This document shows positions 9,510-19,724 of a stretch of 64,000 nt of DNA, in pieces; position 1 is the stretch's first letter; every line of letters starts with the position of its first letter. Source of the DNA: Puccinia triticina (Eukaryota > Basidiomycota > Pucciniomycetes > Pucciniales > Pucciniaceae); the NCBI RefSeq assembly GCF_026914185.1, contig NC_070563.1, positions 3,555,001 through 3,619,000 on the forward strand, written 5' to 3'. The position numbers and the translations under genes were made by a program. Under the pieces are notes generated by a model. The model saw only the letters and a list, made by a program, of their open reading frames with translations, had not been told where the DNA came from and ran no database searches.

Positions 9510-12500
9510 TCACTTAAATCTCCTTGATCTCCTGTGTCTCTTTGCCGTGTTGGGAAATTTGTTGTTGAAAATTTGAACTTTATTGCTGCAATGTTTCAGG
9601 TGTTTGATTGGTTCCCACAAATTTTCCGCCGGTCTGAATCCTTTCCACGCCACTGGGTACTCCTTGTTTTTTCTCCTTTGTCTACAATCGAGTATCTCTT
9701 CAACCTCCCATTCCTCTTCTCCTTCCACTGTGACTGGGCCCGGCTCTTCTTGCGCGCATCCATCAATCGTGTCTGGTGCAAACTTCTTAAGAACTGAGAC
9801 GTGGAAATTGGGGTGTACTCTTTTCATGGAGTCAGGTAATGTTAGCGTATACACTGACTGTGAGAGCTTAGCAGAAATAGGAAATGGGCCTAGCCATTGA
9901 TGTGACAATTTAGGGCTAGGTCTTGTTGTTGATATGTTCTTGCTGCTCAGCCATACTGCATCGCCAACCTGCCACGTCAGAGTTTTCCGGACTTTCTTGT
10001 TGAATTGCGCCGCCATCAATGTCTGTGCCGCCTCCAGTCCCGCCGCTAGCTCTTCTTGTACTCTCCCCAGCAATTGCAGTCTTGCTTCCACCGCTGGCAG
10101 GCATTGCTCCGGTGATGGGATACCACTGAATGTCAAGTCGAATCCGTAATTAGCTTTGAACGGTGACATCCCCATTGAAACATGATTGTGGTTGTTGTGC
10201 GCGAATTTGGCGGTTGCTAGCAAGGGCTCCCAATCGTCTTGATGATATCCGATAAAGTGTCTTAAGTATTGCTCGACTGCCTTATTAACAATTTTGGATT
10301 GCCCGTCCGTCCTTGGGTGATAGGCCGTTGACGGGCATAGCCTAATACCTATCTGTTTACTGAGTTCCCGAGTAATCTGAGAGATAAAGATGCTACCACG
10401 ATCCAAGACAATCGTTTTGGGCGTCCCGTGGAGTTTCCATACGTGACGGGTCATCAAATCTGCTAGTTCCGTGGCTGTAGCCGTCTTGTTGCATGGTATA
10501 AAGTGGGTCATTTTAGTCAACCTGTCTACTACTGTTAAGATACTGTCTTTGCCATTTGACTCCAGCAAGTCGGTGATCAAGTCGTATGAGATATCCGTCC
10601 ACGGTCCCGCGGGGATTGGGAGTGGCTCTAGTAGTCCAAACGGTTTCTGTGTGGAAGCCTTCACTCGTTGGCACGAATCGCAGCCTTTGACGTATTGGTT
10701 AACAAATTTTTTCTGTGCGGGCCAGTTGAAACATCGCCTAACTAGCTCCAGTTTCTTTGCCTGTCCCGGGTGGCCCGCTGGCCTTGAGTCATGCCGACTC
10801 TTGACTATCGCCCTTTTCAGATTGTCATCCCCAGGTACTTCAATACGTCCATTGCAGTACAGGACTCCATCTTTGTACGAGTACTTTGAGTCTGGATCAA
10901 CTCGTCCTGCCCGGAAATCATCAACCAAAGACATCAGCTTTTCATCATGTTGGGTTGCCACACAAATCTGACTTATCAAGTCTTCATCTGACGGGATCAA
11001 CTTCTCGGTGATTCTTTCCTCCGGTTCCCCATTCATGTCGACTCCCAGTATGTCCACTTGAAACCAATGATTGGCATCCTCCAGGTCGACAGACTCGTCG
11101 ACAAACCACTCGTCAAACTCGGCTATGGCGGCAAATGTTTCTGGTGTTATGTTCTCGGGTCTTAGTAGTTGTCCAAAACTAAGCTTCTCCGCGTCTGATG
11201 GTGCTAAGTCGGGGCGCCGTGACAACGCGTCCCGCTTGGTTGATTGTCTGCCAGGCCTGAATATGATTTTGAAGTCAAAGTTTCCTAACGTCTCTGCCCA
11301 TCTGGCCTGCCGTCGGCTCAGACTCTTGCTAACCATGAAGCCTTCTAGATTGCAATGGTCGGTGTAGATGATCGCCTTCAGTCGATTGGGGTTTCCTTCC
11401 AGATAGTGTCGCCACTCCTTAAAGGCCGCCACTATCGCCAAAAGCTCCTTGTCAAATATCTCATAGTTCCGTTCTGCTTGAATGAGGGATCGGGATAAGT
11501 ATGCAACTGGATGGAGTTTGTTATCCTTGTCGCACACCTGTGATAGTACCGCGCCCAACGCACAATCCAAACAATTGCATTCAAGCAGGAATGTTTTGTA
11601 TGGATCCGCGATTTTTAGGATGGGGGCTGTTGTAAAAGCTGTCTTGAGGGCCTCAAACGCTTTGTTGCATTCCACATCCCAAACGAAACGGGTATTTGCC
11701 TTTGTCAAGTTGTGTAGGGGTCGGGTGGTCCTGGAGAATTGTCCAATAAATCGCCGGTAGAAGTTCGCAAAGCTAATGAAGTGTTGCAATTCGGTCACAT
11801 TAGCAGGAGCCGGCCACTCTGATACAGCTTTAACTTTGGTTGGATCCATTCGAACTCGGTTTTTTGATATTAGAAGTCCTAGGTATTCGACTTCCGTCCT
11901 CGAGAACTCGCACTTTTCCGGCTTGAGCCATAGCTGATGTTTACTGAGAATTCCCAAAATACTAAGGACCGCTTCTTTGTGATCCGACCCCGGTTGTGAA
12001 TAGACCATGATGTTGTCAAGGTACACTGCCGTGTCCTTCCCAATACGCCCTAACAAAATATCCTGGATAAAGAACTGGAAGAAGCCAGGTGCTTTTGTTG
12101 GTCCAAAGGGCATTGTCAATGGGGCAAACTGTCCGGCTTGACACACAAAAGCTAGCTTCTCTTCGTTGCCTTCCGCTACCCGTAGGTTACCGTATGCGTT
12201 CCGTAGGTCAAGCTTTGTGAAAGTGTCAGCATTAAGTAAGCTGTCCACTAGGTCCATTGTGAGCGGTAGGGGATATTTGTTTTTTACAGTGATTGCGTTC
12301 AGCTTCCTGTAGTCAAAGCATGGGCGTAAATTCCCGTCCTTCTTTCCTGTGAACAACACCGGGGCCACCCATGGAGATGTCGTCCGCCGTATAGTACCGC
12401 TGTTCAGTCCCTCTTGGATCATCTTATCCAGAGCCTTGTTCTCTGCTGGTGAAAATGGGATTATACGGCTAGCTTGCGGGAGGGCGCCCGGTATGAGGTC

Positions 12501-13663
12501 TACTCGGAAATCGTATTTCCCTCTTGGCGGCAGCCGTTGCACATTGGATTTCCGGAACATGCTGATGTACTGATGATATCGACGTGGTACTAGCTCCTCC
12601 ACTGTCTTGGCTCCAACGGAGTTCTGGAGGGCCTCAGCAGCCAGCCGGGCCAAAGTAGACCACGCGGCCTTTGCCGCCATGACTTCCGTGGATGGTGATT
12701 CTATTGTTGGGATTGGAGATCAAGGTCCTGATGTTAAATGTCCTGGAAAGTGTACCCGCTTGCCAGTTGTTCCTACTTGGGTCAATGGAGATAATGGTGT
12801 AAAGGACTCACATTGCGGGGGTGTTTTACCGCACTTAGTGCGCACCCCCTTGTCAAAAATCCTCGCTTGCCTCACTACGGGCTCCTCCCCGTCCTGTGAA
12901 GTTGTTTGCGGATATGACGACACCGTCTCGGCGGCGGCGATTGTCCCTTCCCCGGGTCTCAGGTCCATTGGCTCCGGTTCCTGTGAAAGCGGTCCTAAAA
13001 TGTGTGCCCGCTTGCCAGTTGTTCCTAAACTACTGGGAGTGGAGAATTTTGCAATGGACTCACATTGCGGGGGTGTTGTACCGCACGTAGTGCGCACCCC
13101 CTCGTCAGTAGTCCTCTCTAGCCTCACTACGGGCTCCTCCCCGTCCTGTGAGGTTGTTTTCAGACATGAAAACACTGCTTTGGCAGTGGCAATCTCTGTG
13201 TTGGTGGTTCAAAATTTTCAGTTCCTCCAATCAATCAAATTTCCGTGGTGTTTGATCCAAGGCATTCCCAGAATGCCGTCGTAAGAGTCCTTTGGTTTGG
13301 TAACAATGAGTGTGCGTGGGGTGGGGTCGGAGTCTAAACATAGTTCTACCTCTCGGGATGACCTGCTCGTGGATCCATCGAATCCCGATGTGTTTCTCAC
13401 TGACTGGGATTCTCTGAGTGTGAGCCGCTTGTGTGCGGCAAAAGAATTGCTTAATACGTCGTGGGTTTCTCCTGAGTCGATGAGGAAGGTGGCAGTGGCA
13501 CTGGTGGTTATGGCTGGAGGGGGTTGTAGTTGTGAAATTGAAATAGAGATGAATAGTCTCGGATCAATTGCGCTAATAGATGTCATTCTACAAGCTCCTA
13601 ATTTAACTACAACATTCCCTTCTCCGCTTTGGTGAGGCATAACCTTCACTCCCAAGCGGCGCC
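9510..13663 (-). pseudogene. Gypsy-A pol: protease, RT, RNase H, integrase, chromodomain
   Basis: One frame runs from the gag overlap to 9510, broken by TGA at 13218-13220, again about three codons on, and at 12720-12722. Protease: FLIDSGETHDVL and YDGILGMPW. RT: LDLRNAYGNLR and the active site as YLDN (normally YLDD) at 12012-12017. RNase H: YTDHCNL. Integrase: zinc-binding H..H..GCDSCQ, Asp in ISYDLI and VLDRGS, but the third residue is Lys in TDGQSKIVNKAVEQYL where Glu is expected. The C-terminus is a chromodomain (EWEVEEILDCRQRRKNKEYP, VAWKGF, LWEP). Both lost residues are G-to-A on the coding strand at CG sites preceded by T on the other strand. RT and integrase cannot be catalytic. Confidence 0.92.
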
Positions 13664-13670
13664 ATTTTTT
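13664..13670 (-). promoter_or_regulatory. Putative -1 frameshift site at the Gypsy-A gag-pol junction
   Basis: In the gag frame the codons read TCA AAA AAT GGC, giving the heptamer A AAA AAT (X XXY YYZ form) five codons before the gag stop. The protease-pol frame that opens here is exactly -1 relative to gag. This pattern is the standard one for ribosomal frameshifting in retroelements; a downstream structure was not assessed. Confidence 0.5.
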
Positions 13671-14537
13671 GACTCGTCTGCCCTCCCTTCTGAACTGCTC
13701 GTCCCCGGGTCCACCAACATTCGCTTGATTTGCTCCTTAAGTTCCGCAATCCGCACAGCTGCCTTCCCCTTCCCCTTCTTCGGTCTTTCCGGGCACTCGC
13801 GCGAAATGTGGCCCCGTTCCCCGCAATGAAAACATTGCCCTGTCTTCATCATTCTGCTCTTGTCCTCGGCGGATAGCGGGCCACGTAGTGCTGACAGGTC
13901 CATGGCATTCGGGTCCGCCGTCGTGGTGCTTGTCTCCGCTCCATTCTTGGCGCCACCCAGTTTGTTGTTGATCTTCAGCGCTAAGTTCAAAACCTTGGCC
14001 AGTGTGCTGAATTGGGTCCGGGAGATCACCAGCGCGAGTCGAATCTCTCTCTTCAGTCCTTGGGTGTAGTGACTAACGAGGGTAGTCGCCTCGCATCCAG
14101 CGTCTTGCGCGTAGATCAGAAATTGGTGGGTGTAGTGGGACACTGATCTGGTTTGCTTCAGGAGTCGGAGGGCCCTCTCGGCCTTGGTCTTTTGTTTGGT
14201 ATCATAGTACATCGCCTGGAAGCCGTCCGTGAATTCTTTGTAGGTGACTGGGTGTTTGGGTTGGGATTGGCATGCTCGCAGCATCAGTGGTTTGGCCCAG
14301 CTGCTAGCCTGACCGGTTAAGTAGGATAGCGCAAAGATGACCTTTGAGCAATCGTCCGGGAATGCGGTGGGGTTGGCAACTATGTAAAGGCTGACCTGAC
14401 TTGCATAGACCTCAGCTTTGACGCCTCTTGACCCATTGAACTTGTTGGGTACTCCAATCTTTGGGCCCCTTGCGGCTAGTGGAGGTTGAGCCACTGCTGG
14501 TTCGGCAACTCGGACCTGTTCTTTGGCTTGTTGGCGG

Positions 14538-15371
14538 TGTCAGAATTTGAGCTTTTTGGTCCGCTCACTTTCTGTTGTTCCTGTTCCCTGTTCCTGTTCC
14601 AGTACCTGTTCCTGTTCCCTGTCCCCGTCCCAGTTCCTGTTCCTGTTCCTGTCCCCAGTTACCGTCCCCAGTTCCAGTTCCAGTTACTAGCTGTTACATG
14701 TCTAGTTTTTGTTGTTGTGTGTTACATGCTGTTAGGCCCCCTCTGGATCTTGTGCAGGGGGCTCTCTAGTTGTGTGTTACGTGTCTGCTCCTCAGATGAG
14801 TAAGGAAGATCATTGAGTCTGAGCCAAAAACACTCTAGCCCTTCCTGAGCCATCAACCTTTAGCAAAGCTCCTCGGTCAACCCCTCCTCCTCGCCTCTCA
14901 AGCTCCCCGTCCTCAAGTGAAATCTCAATCCCCGTCCTCAAGTGAAATCTCAACATGTTGAGATTTCACTTGAGGACGGGGAGCTTGAGAGGCAAGGAGG
15001 AGGGCTGACCGAGGAGCTTTGCTAAAGGTTGATGGCTCAGGAAGGGCCAGAGTGTTTTTGGCTCAGACTCAATGATCTTCCTTACTCATCTGAGGAGCGG
15101 ACACGTAACACACAACTAGAGAGCCCCCTGCACAAGATCCAGAGGGGGCCTAACAGCATGTAACACACAACAACAAAAACTAGACATGTAACAGCTAGTA
15201 ACTGGAACTGGACAGGAACTGGAACTGGGGACGGTAACTGGGGACAGGGACAGGAACTGGAACTGGGAACAGGAACTGGGACGGGGACAGGGAACAGGAA
15301 CAGGTACTGGAACAGGAACAGGGAACAGGAACAACGGAAAGTGAGCGGACCAAAAAGCTCAAATTCTGACA
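14538..15371. mobile_element. Palindromic foldback element in Gypsy-A gag, 834 bp
   Basis: Two arms of about 417 bp are reverse complements over almost their whole length, meeting at CAACATGTTG (centre 14955/14956). The ends are TGTCAGAATTTGAGC and its complement. Flanks GGCGG (14533-14537) and GGCAG (15372-15376) form an imperfect 5 bp duplication. The arms carry runs of GTTCCT/CAGGAA repeats that translate to PVPVPV. The left arm has one extra copy of a ~25 bp segment (CCCCGTCCTCAAGTG...) next to the centre. No transposase is encoded. Superfamily is unclear: long-arm foldback or inverted dimer of an LTR-like sequence. Confidence 0.85.
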
Positions 15372-15589
15372 GGCAGGCCGCTTTGGCTGCCTGTCTTGCG
15401 ACCTTGGCCTCTTGTTGTTCGTCCTCCGCCTGTCTTCTTAAGGCTCTCTCTTTGTTTATGACCGCCATCAAGTCGGCTAGTTGTTGCTGGAGAGCCCCAG
15501 GGTCCATGTTTTCTGGTCGTCTGTTTCTTCTTGATCCGTGGTTTTGGTTTGGTTCTTCAGTGATGTTTGGTCTTCATCCCTTTATGTAG

Positions 15590-15599
15590 ATCTAGCAAT
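15590..15599 (-). promoter_or_regulatory. Candidate self-priming site of Gypsy-A
   Basis: One base inside the 5' LTR the minus strand reads ATTGCTAGAT. This is the perfect complement of ATCTAGCAAT within the LTR (minus strand of 15662-15671). Tf1/sushi-type chromoviruses prime with the folded-back 5' end of their own mRNA, and this pairing fits if transcription starts at about 15671. There is no TGG-type tRNA site at the LTR edge. Confidence 0.5.
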
Positions 15600-15600
15600 A

Positions 15601-15789
15601 TGTTAGGTTCAGCTATAGTAAGAAAGGATCGGCCACTGGTTTGTCTTCTAGTATGAAGTAAATTGCTAGATGGGGAGAGTTTGAGGATCTCTCCCCGGCT
15701 CCCCTTTGTGCTAGGGAGCTGTGGCATGTGTATACAAAGAGGTAACATGTCCCTGGGCGGTCTATGGCGCGCGGGCGCAGCTCATAACA
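15601..15789 (-). repeat. 5' LTR of Gypsy-A
   Basis: 189 bp, TGTTA...TAACA ends, six differences from the 3' LTR at 9232-9420. The GCCAT duplication follows at 15790. Confidence 0.93.
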
Positions 15790-15794
15790 GCCAT

Positions 15795-17600
15795 TTGGGA
15801 AGGAAACAGAAGCGTGTCCTCGATCACTGACAGAAAGTTTACCCCCACCAAGCCAAAGTGTTTCCGCCGAGAGGAGAGTGCAAGAGGCATCCGGACTGAA
15901 ATAAACATTGTTGAAGGTGATCGATCCAGATTTATTGCTGAGCTTCATCTTCCCAACTACAGTGACAAAGGATTGAGGGGCGTGAGTGGCAACAGTGAGA
16001 GGAATTGGAACTGATAATGTACGTCGATCAAACAATAGGGAAAGATCGTTTGTGAAAGTGTGGGAAGCGCTCGAATCTAAACCTAAGAGTTGTCCTCCCC
16101 GCTGGATGATGAAGTCGACCTCCTCCTGAGTAACCGGTTCGGTCAACTCGTCCAAGGTGATAGACTGTAGAACTGCAGCTTTGGGAACATTGGTGATTGG
16201 TCCCCCGTTGGGCATGTCCAGGCTATGCCCCTGCACATTGGTTTGAGGCGGTGCCAAAGCCCCTCTGAAAGGGTTATTGGTGGCAGAAGGCCCACTGCGA
16301 AAGGGATTATTAGCTCCACCTCCTGAGGGGTTCCCCGAAGACTTACCACACTCCGCAGTGGAGTGCGAGCTCGATTTGCAGCGGTAACACCATTTAGAGT
16401 TGCCGGTGTTGTTGGACTTGGTCGACTGGCCGCCGTCATTTTGAGTAGGTTTTGAGCCGCGGTCATTGCGTGTATCGCCCCCATCTCGCCGATGTTGATG
16501 AAAAAGCGTGAGATCCGTTTTAGCCAAACGCACCAGCTCAGTATTCTTGACCTCAGTATCCCCGCGACCCATGCGTTGATCAATTTGCCTTGCCACATTG
16601 ACAAAAGGGTGGGACTCAAGGTTGGGAAGCGTGAGGTGAAAGAGTCTTCGGTGAGTGCGAAACCGGAGCGGAAAAGTTGCTTGCACATATTCTCAATTCA
16701 ACGGAAGTGGGCGTCAATGCTTGCCGACCAATCGAAGTGATTGAATTTGAGTTCCAGCATCTCTTTGACTAGTGCCAAGTGAGCCGTGCAACTCCGCAAG
16801 GTGAATGTGTCTGAAATGAGTTTGAGAGCTCCCAAACCGGAGGATTGTTCAGCGACGCTCGCCTTGAGGTTGTCGTCGAGCAAATAGATGATTGCCGTCT
16901 TCAACAGGTTGTCCTTGGTGTTGTCCAAAACCAGATCCGGTCCAGCTAGGGAGATTGCTCGACCAATCGTGCCTCCGACCGCTTGCTGCACCATGATCAG
17001 CCAGGTGGTGTAATTTGCACCATCGATTGCAAGTTTTGGAACGCTGACAAGCCACTTGTGGAGTAAGGCATTGAGCTCACGCGCTGAGGGCTGATCTTGA
17101 ATCGCCGGGGCCGCCAGGGCCGCTGGGGTAGTCGCTGCATTCAACGCCCGTTGTAGTCGTTGAAAAGTGATGAACTGTCGTACCGTCTCGTCATCGAGAA
17201 CGAGTTTCTCCCCAGACGTAGATGAGGAAGGTTGTTTCTGGCGGCTTGACTGTTCCGGGGTGGGCGGATGAAGCGAGATAGCTGGCGCAGGGGACTTGCC
17301 TTTGTCCTTGGAAGCAGGGCCGGCATTGTTTGATGAGGATGAAGAAAGGCCTGCACCCGCCAAGGATGGCGGCCTATTATCGGCTCCCTTTGAAGTAGAA
17401 GTCACACTGTTGAATAGTGCCTCCATCCGTTGCGCACTGGTCGGTTGCCCCGATTCTAAAGGATGAGCGGGATTGGATGATGAGGAGTGGGTAGGAAAGA
17501 TGGGTTGAGAAGTATGGCGTCCCCGCGAAGTTGACCTCGCATTTAAGGCAGATCTCCCTTCGCGATCGCCGTCTCGATTGCCAGAGCGGTTGTCCGACAT
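15795..17600 (-). pseudogene. Copia-1 gag and protease, proximal part
   Basis: ATG 17600 (MSDNRSGNRD) is chosen because the Copia-2 gag begins with the matching MSDNTDRG at 30455. The order is a Ser/Pro-rich head, the UBN2-like gag body, a CCHC knuckle (CYRCKSSSHSTAEC) and a retropepsin site in the form LDSSASHTF. A TGA at 16698-16700 follows DAHFR, where Copia-2 reads on. The frame ends at 15795, where Gypsy-A is inserted, and continues at 9226. Not functional. Confidence 0.85.
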
Positions 17601-17689
17601 TACGGATGTGATATTGGAATTGATCGATTCAATTGGTATTCGCAAGGCGGACTCTCTAAAAAAAACGCCTTGAACTCTTAGCGAGAGAG

Positions 17690-17702
17690 AGGGCTCATAA
17701 TC
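17690..17702 (-). promoter_or_regulatory. Primer binding site of Copia-1
   Basis: Directly inside the 5' LTR, the minus strand reads GATTATGAGCCCT. It is the Copia-2 site with one change and complements the anticodon arm of fungal initiator tRNA-Met (AGGGCUCAUAACC), as in half-tRNA priming known for Drosophila copia. Confidence 0.65.
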
Positions 17703-17999
17703 TCTAATGCTCTAGCCTGGGATGTCGGTGATAAACAAGCAAAGAGAGTGAATTTCAGTCTACAAGAGAGGAAAAAAAAGAAAAAAAAGAAAAAAAAGAA
17801 ATCAATGAAATCAATGAAAGTGATGAGAGTGTAACAATCGGGCTTACCTGGGATGTCGGTGATAAACAAGCAAAGAGAGTGAGGAAAAGAAGATTCCCCG
17901 GCATCCCAGGAAGGAGGCTTTTAGAGTCAAACAGAAAACACAATAAAAGCATCACTACAACTAATATGCTAATAACAAATGTATACCCAACACGTAACA
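17703..17999 (-). repeat. 5' LTR of Copia-1 with internal duplication
   Basis: 297 bp, reading TGTTACGTG... to ...GCATTAGA. It contains a ~36 bp direct repeat ending ACATCCCAG. The first copy is followed by GTAAGCCCG and a pyrimidine-rich tract with (TTTTTTTTC) runs; the second copy ends the putative intron at CAG. Confidence 0.88.
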
Positions 18000-19349
18000 C
18001 TTTGGAGGTTGCTTCGCTCCCCCGAGGAGGGAATTAGCTAAGTTAGCTCGAGGTGATTTTTTGAATGCAACCGCTCACTTCGAAGGTCACCCAAAGGAAA
18101 ACCTTAAAAGTGCGTCCGGGGTGTAGGCAAGGAAGGCGGGTGCGCCTCCTGCGTCTCGCCTCCAGAACGGGTGGTAACCCGTCTGGTATCTGTAGCCCGG
18201 CTACACCGACTACTTTGACTCTCCCAATTTTCAGCTCAAGAACCAATCGCACACTTCGCCGTTGGTTCTCCAGCTCCACAAGTACTACACTTGTCAATTC
18301 CCTTGTGTGCATCCTCTGCCTCACATACTTCTAATGGTTCCGATTTGATCTGTGAGTTCCCATGCCTGATTATCCCGAACCCCCCGGGAGAAACATATTG
18401 TATGAAATGCCAGTGGACCGCAGTGAGCACGCAAGGAGATCTTGAGATGCGAGGGACACAAGAGAAAGAAAAGGAGGACTTATTCACCTATTGAGGTGAG
18501 GAAGGTACAACTAGATGAGTGGGGAAAGAGTATATACAAGCTTTAGCGTATGTAATCTAAATACAACCAAAGCTAAACCTAATTCAAGTATATACACAAT
18601 CTGAGTTTCCATCTGCCGCAGTTGATGTCCTTTACTCCCGCTTGATGACAGATGTCGCTGTCCTGTCACATATCGTCCCTTCTCCTTCTTTTCCAAAAAA
18701 AGGGATCTCACCTCTTACTACATTAAAGGTGTGATTCATTTATTGCGGCACCAAGCTTTGATAACTACCAAGGCATGAGCTGAAGATTCATGACGGTTGA
18801 TGGAGTAGGATTCATTAGAGACAAAGAGAGGGATGAGGAGATGAGGTCAATGTGCGCAGGGGAGGGAGGAGATGGGAAGAGCCAAGACTCTTGAGTCCTT
18901 GGCTGCTTGAGTCGGAGGTAAGAGAGCTCCTTGACTGCCCCAGTGCGTGGTCGGACGGCCAACTGTCCGAACATGCATTAGGGGGTTTCAAGGTTGACTT
19001 GCGCGTGCATGCCCCAATTTGGCGGGGGGGCTTGCATGCAAAACTGGCAAGCCGGCATTCAACATTTGAGTTGAAGACCGGCTTGCCTTGCCACGCAAGT
19101 CGGCTCATCTAGCGCTCATCCGTCGTTCCACCCTTACTCAAGTGCCAGGCTCCAGCCCTCATGTGTCACTCCTCAACACATCCGGACAGCTTCGACCCAC
19201 TCAACTGCAACCCTGATCCCTGGAAAAACCATAAAAGATGGCCACCAACCCCTTGCTGTATTCCCTTCCTTGTTGAACCCAACCACTTGTCCTCACCCCC
19301 CCGTTTGCTCTTCTTTTCTTGGATTTCTTGTACGCTCTTCCCTTTCAAC
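18000..19349. other. Anonymous region, no gene recognised
   Basis: Minus-strand ORFs at 18043-18324 and 18236-18487 overlap in different frames and match nothing I recognise. The stretch 18500-19150 has no ORF of interest. A C-rich leader precedes the fragment at 19350. Confidence 0.35.
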
Positions 19350-19601
19350 ATGCCCCCTCAAGAACCTAACTCAGCCCGTTCAAAGACCAAGAAGAAACCA
19401 ATACCTTGGGACCGCGATGGTGTCGATGGCGGCGAATCAAGCATTGAGATCGTCTTTGAATGGCTGTCGACGGGAAATAACTACGAGCAATGGCGAGGTG
19501 ACAAAGAGAAAGGGAAGACACAGACCTGCCTATGCTCAGAGATTGTTTGTGAGATGAACCTCCGGGGAATCACGCATAGAGACACCTTTGACTTCGGATG
19601 A
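19350..19601 (+). pseudogene. Fragment of a rust-expanded DNA-binding-like gene
   Basis: An 83-codon ORF from ATG 19350, basic at the start (SKTKKKPIPWDRDG), with the run GGESSIEIVFEWLS, YEQWRGDKEKGK and GITHRD. This pattern (W-D-x-D-G..., hydrophobic helix, RWRGD-like, GITHR) resembles a SANT/trihelix-like domain that I recall as highly multiplied in Puccinia genomes; that is memory, not a search. A pyrimidine-rich leader precedes the ATG, as in a real gene. The frame stops early at 19601, so this looks like an N-terminal piece. Confidence 0.35.
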
Positions 19602-19724
19602 GCTGGGTCATTCGGTTGATTGTCGAAGCTCTTTCGGTGTGTCGTGCCATGGTGGAGGGGATCAATCGTTGCTGTGGTGTGGCGCTGGGTGGGGTGGGGT
19701 GATGGACAGTTGACCAACCGTGTT

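Larger units (their letters stand above)
13646..15507 (-). pseudogene. Gypsy-A gag, interrupted by a foldback element
   Basis: Starts at ATG 15507 (MDPGALQQQLADLM) with a charged coiled-coil-like head, is broken at 15371, and resumes at 14532. The body has the retrotransposon gag domain and ends with a CCHC zinc knuckle (CFHCGERGHISREC) that binds element RNA. Skipping 14538-15371 with one 5 bp duplication joins the halves in frame. The stop is at 13646-13648, overlapping pol, which is in the -1 frame. Confidence 0.88.
9232..15789 (-). mobile_element. Gypsy-A: chromovirus inserted in Copia-1
   Basis: 6,558 bp bounded by 189 bp LTRs that start and end TGTTA...TAACA, with the 5 bp duplication GCCAT at 9227-9231 and 15790-15794. 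The LTRs differ at 6 of 189 positions. Coding order on the minus strand is gag, protease, reverse transcriptase, RNase H, integrase, chromodomain, which defines a chromovirus of the Gypsy/Metaviridae class. It sits inside Copia-1 between protease and GAG-pre-integrase. Its gag is interrupted by the foldback element 14538-15371. It is dead: three TGA codons in pol and two lost catalytic residues. Confidence 0.94.
5833..17999 (-). mobile_element. Copia-1 LTR retrotransposon, split by Gypsy-A
   Basis: Runs leftwards: 5' LTR 17703-17999, primer site, gag-protease 17600-15795, Gypsy-A insertion 9232-15789, rest of pol to about 6318, purine tract at 5994-6010 and a truncated 3' LTR 5833-5993. Order (integrase before reverse transcriptase) and the GAG-pre-integrase motif place it in Ty1/Copia. 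It is a diverged relative of Copia-2 at 25120-30859. Where they overlap the two LTRs differ at about 3 of 161 positions. Stops at 16698 and 8684 and a frameshift near 7245 make it defective. The outer left target duplication is lost with the LTR end; the right flank is CTTTG at 18000. Confidence 0.88.

Noticed and set aside
14486..15507. PVPVPV-rich ORFs on both strands
   Set aside because: They arise from GTTCCT/AGGAAC repeats in the two arms of the foldback element; the mirror pair is an artefact of the palindrome.
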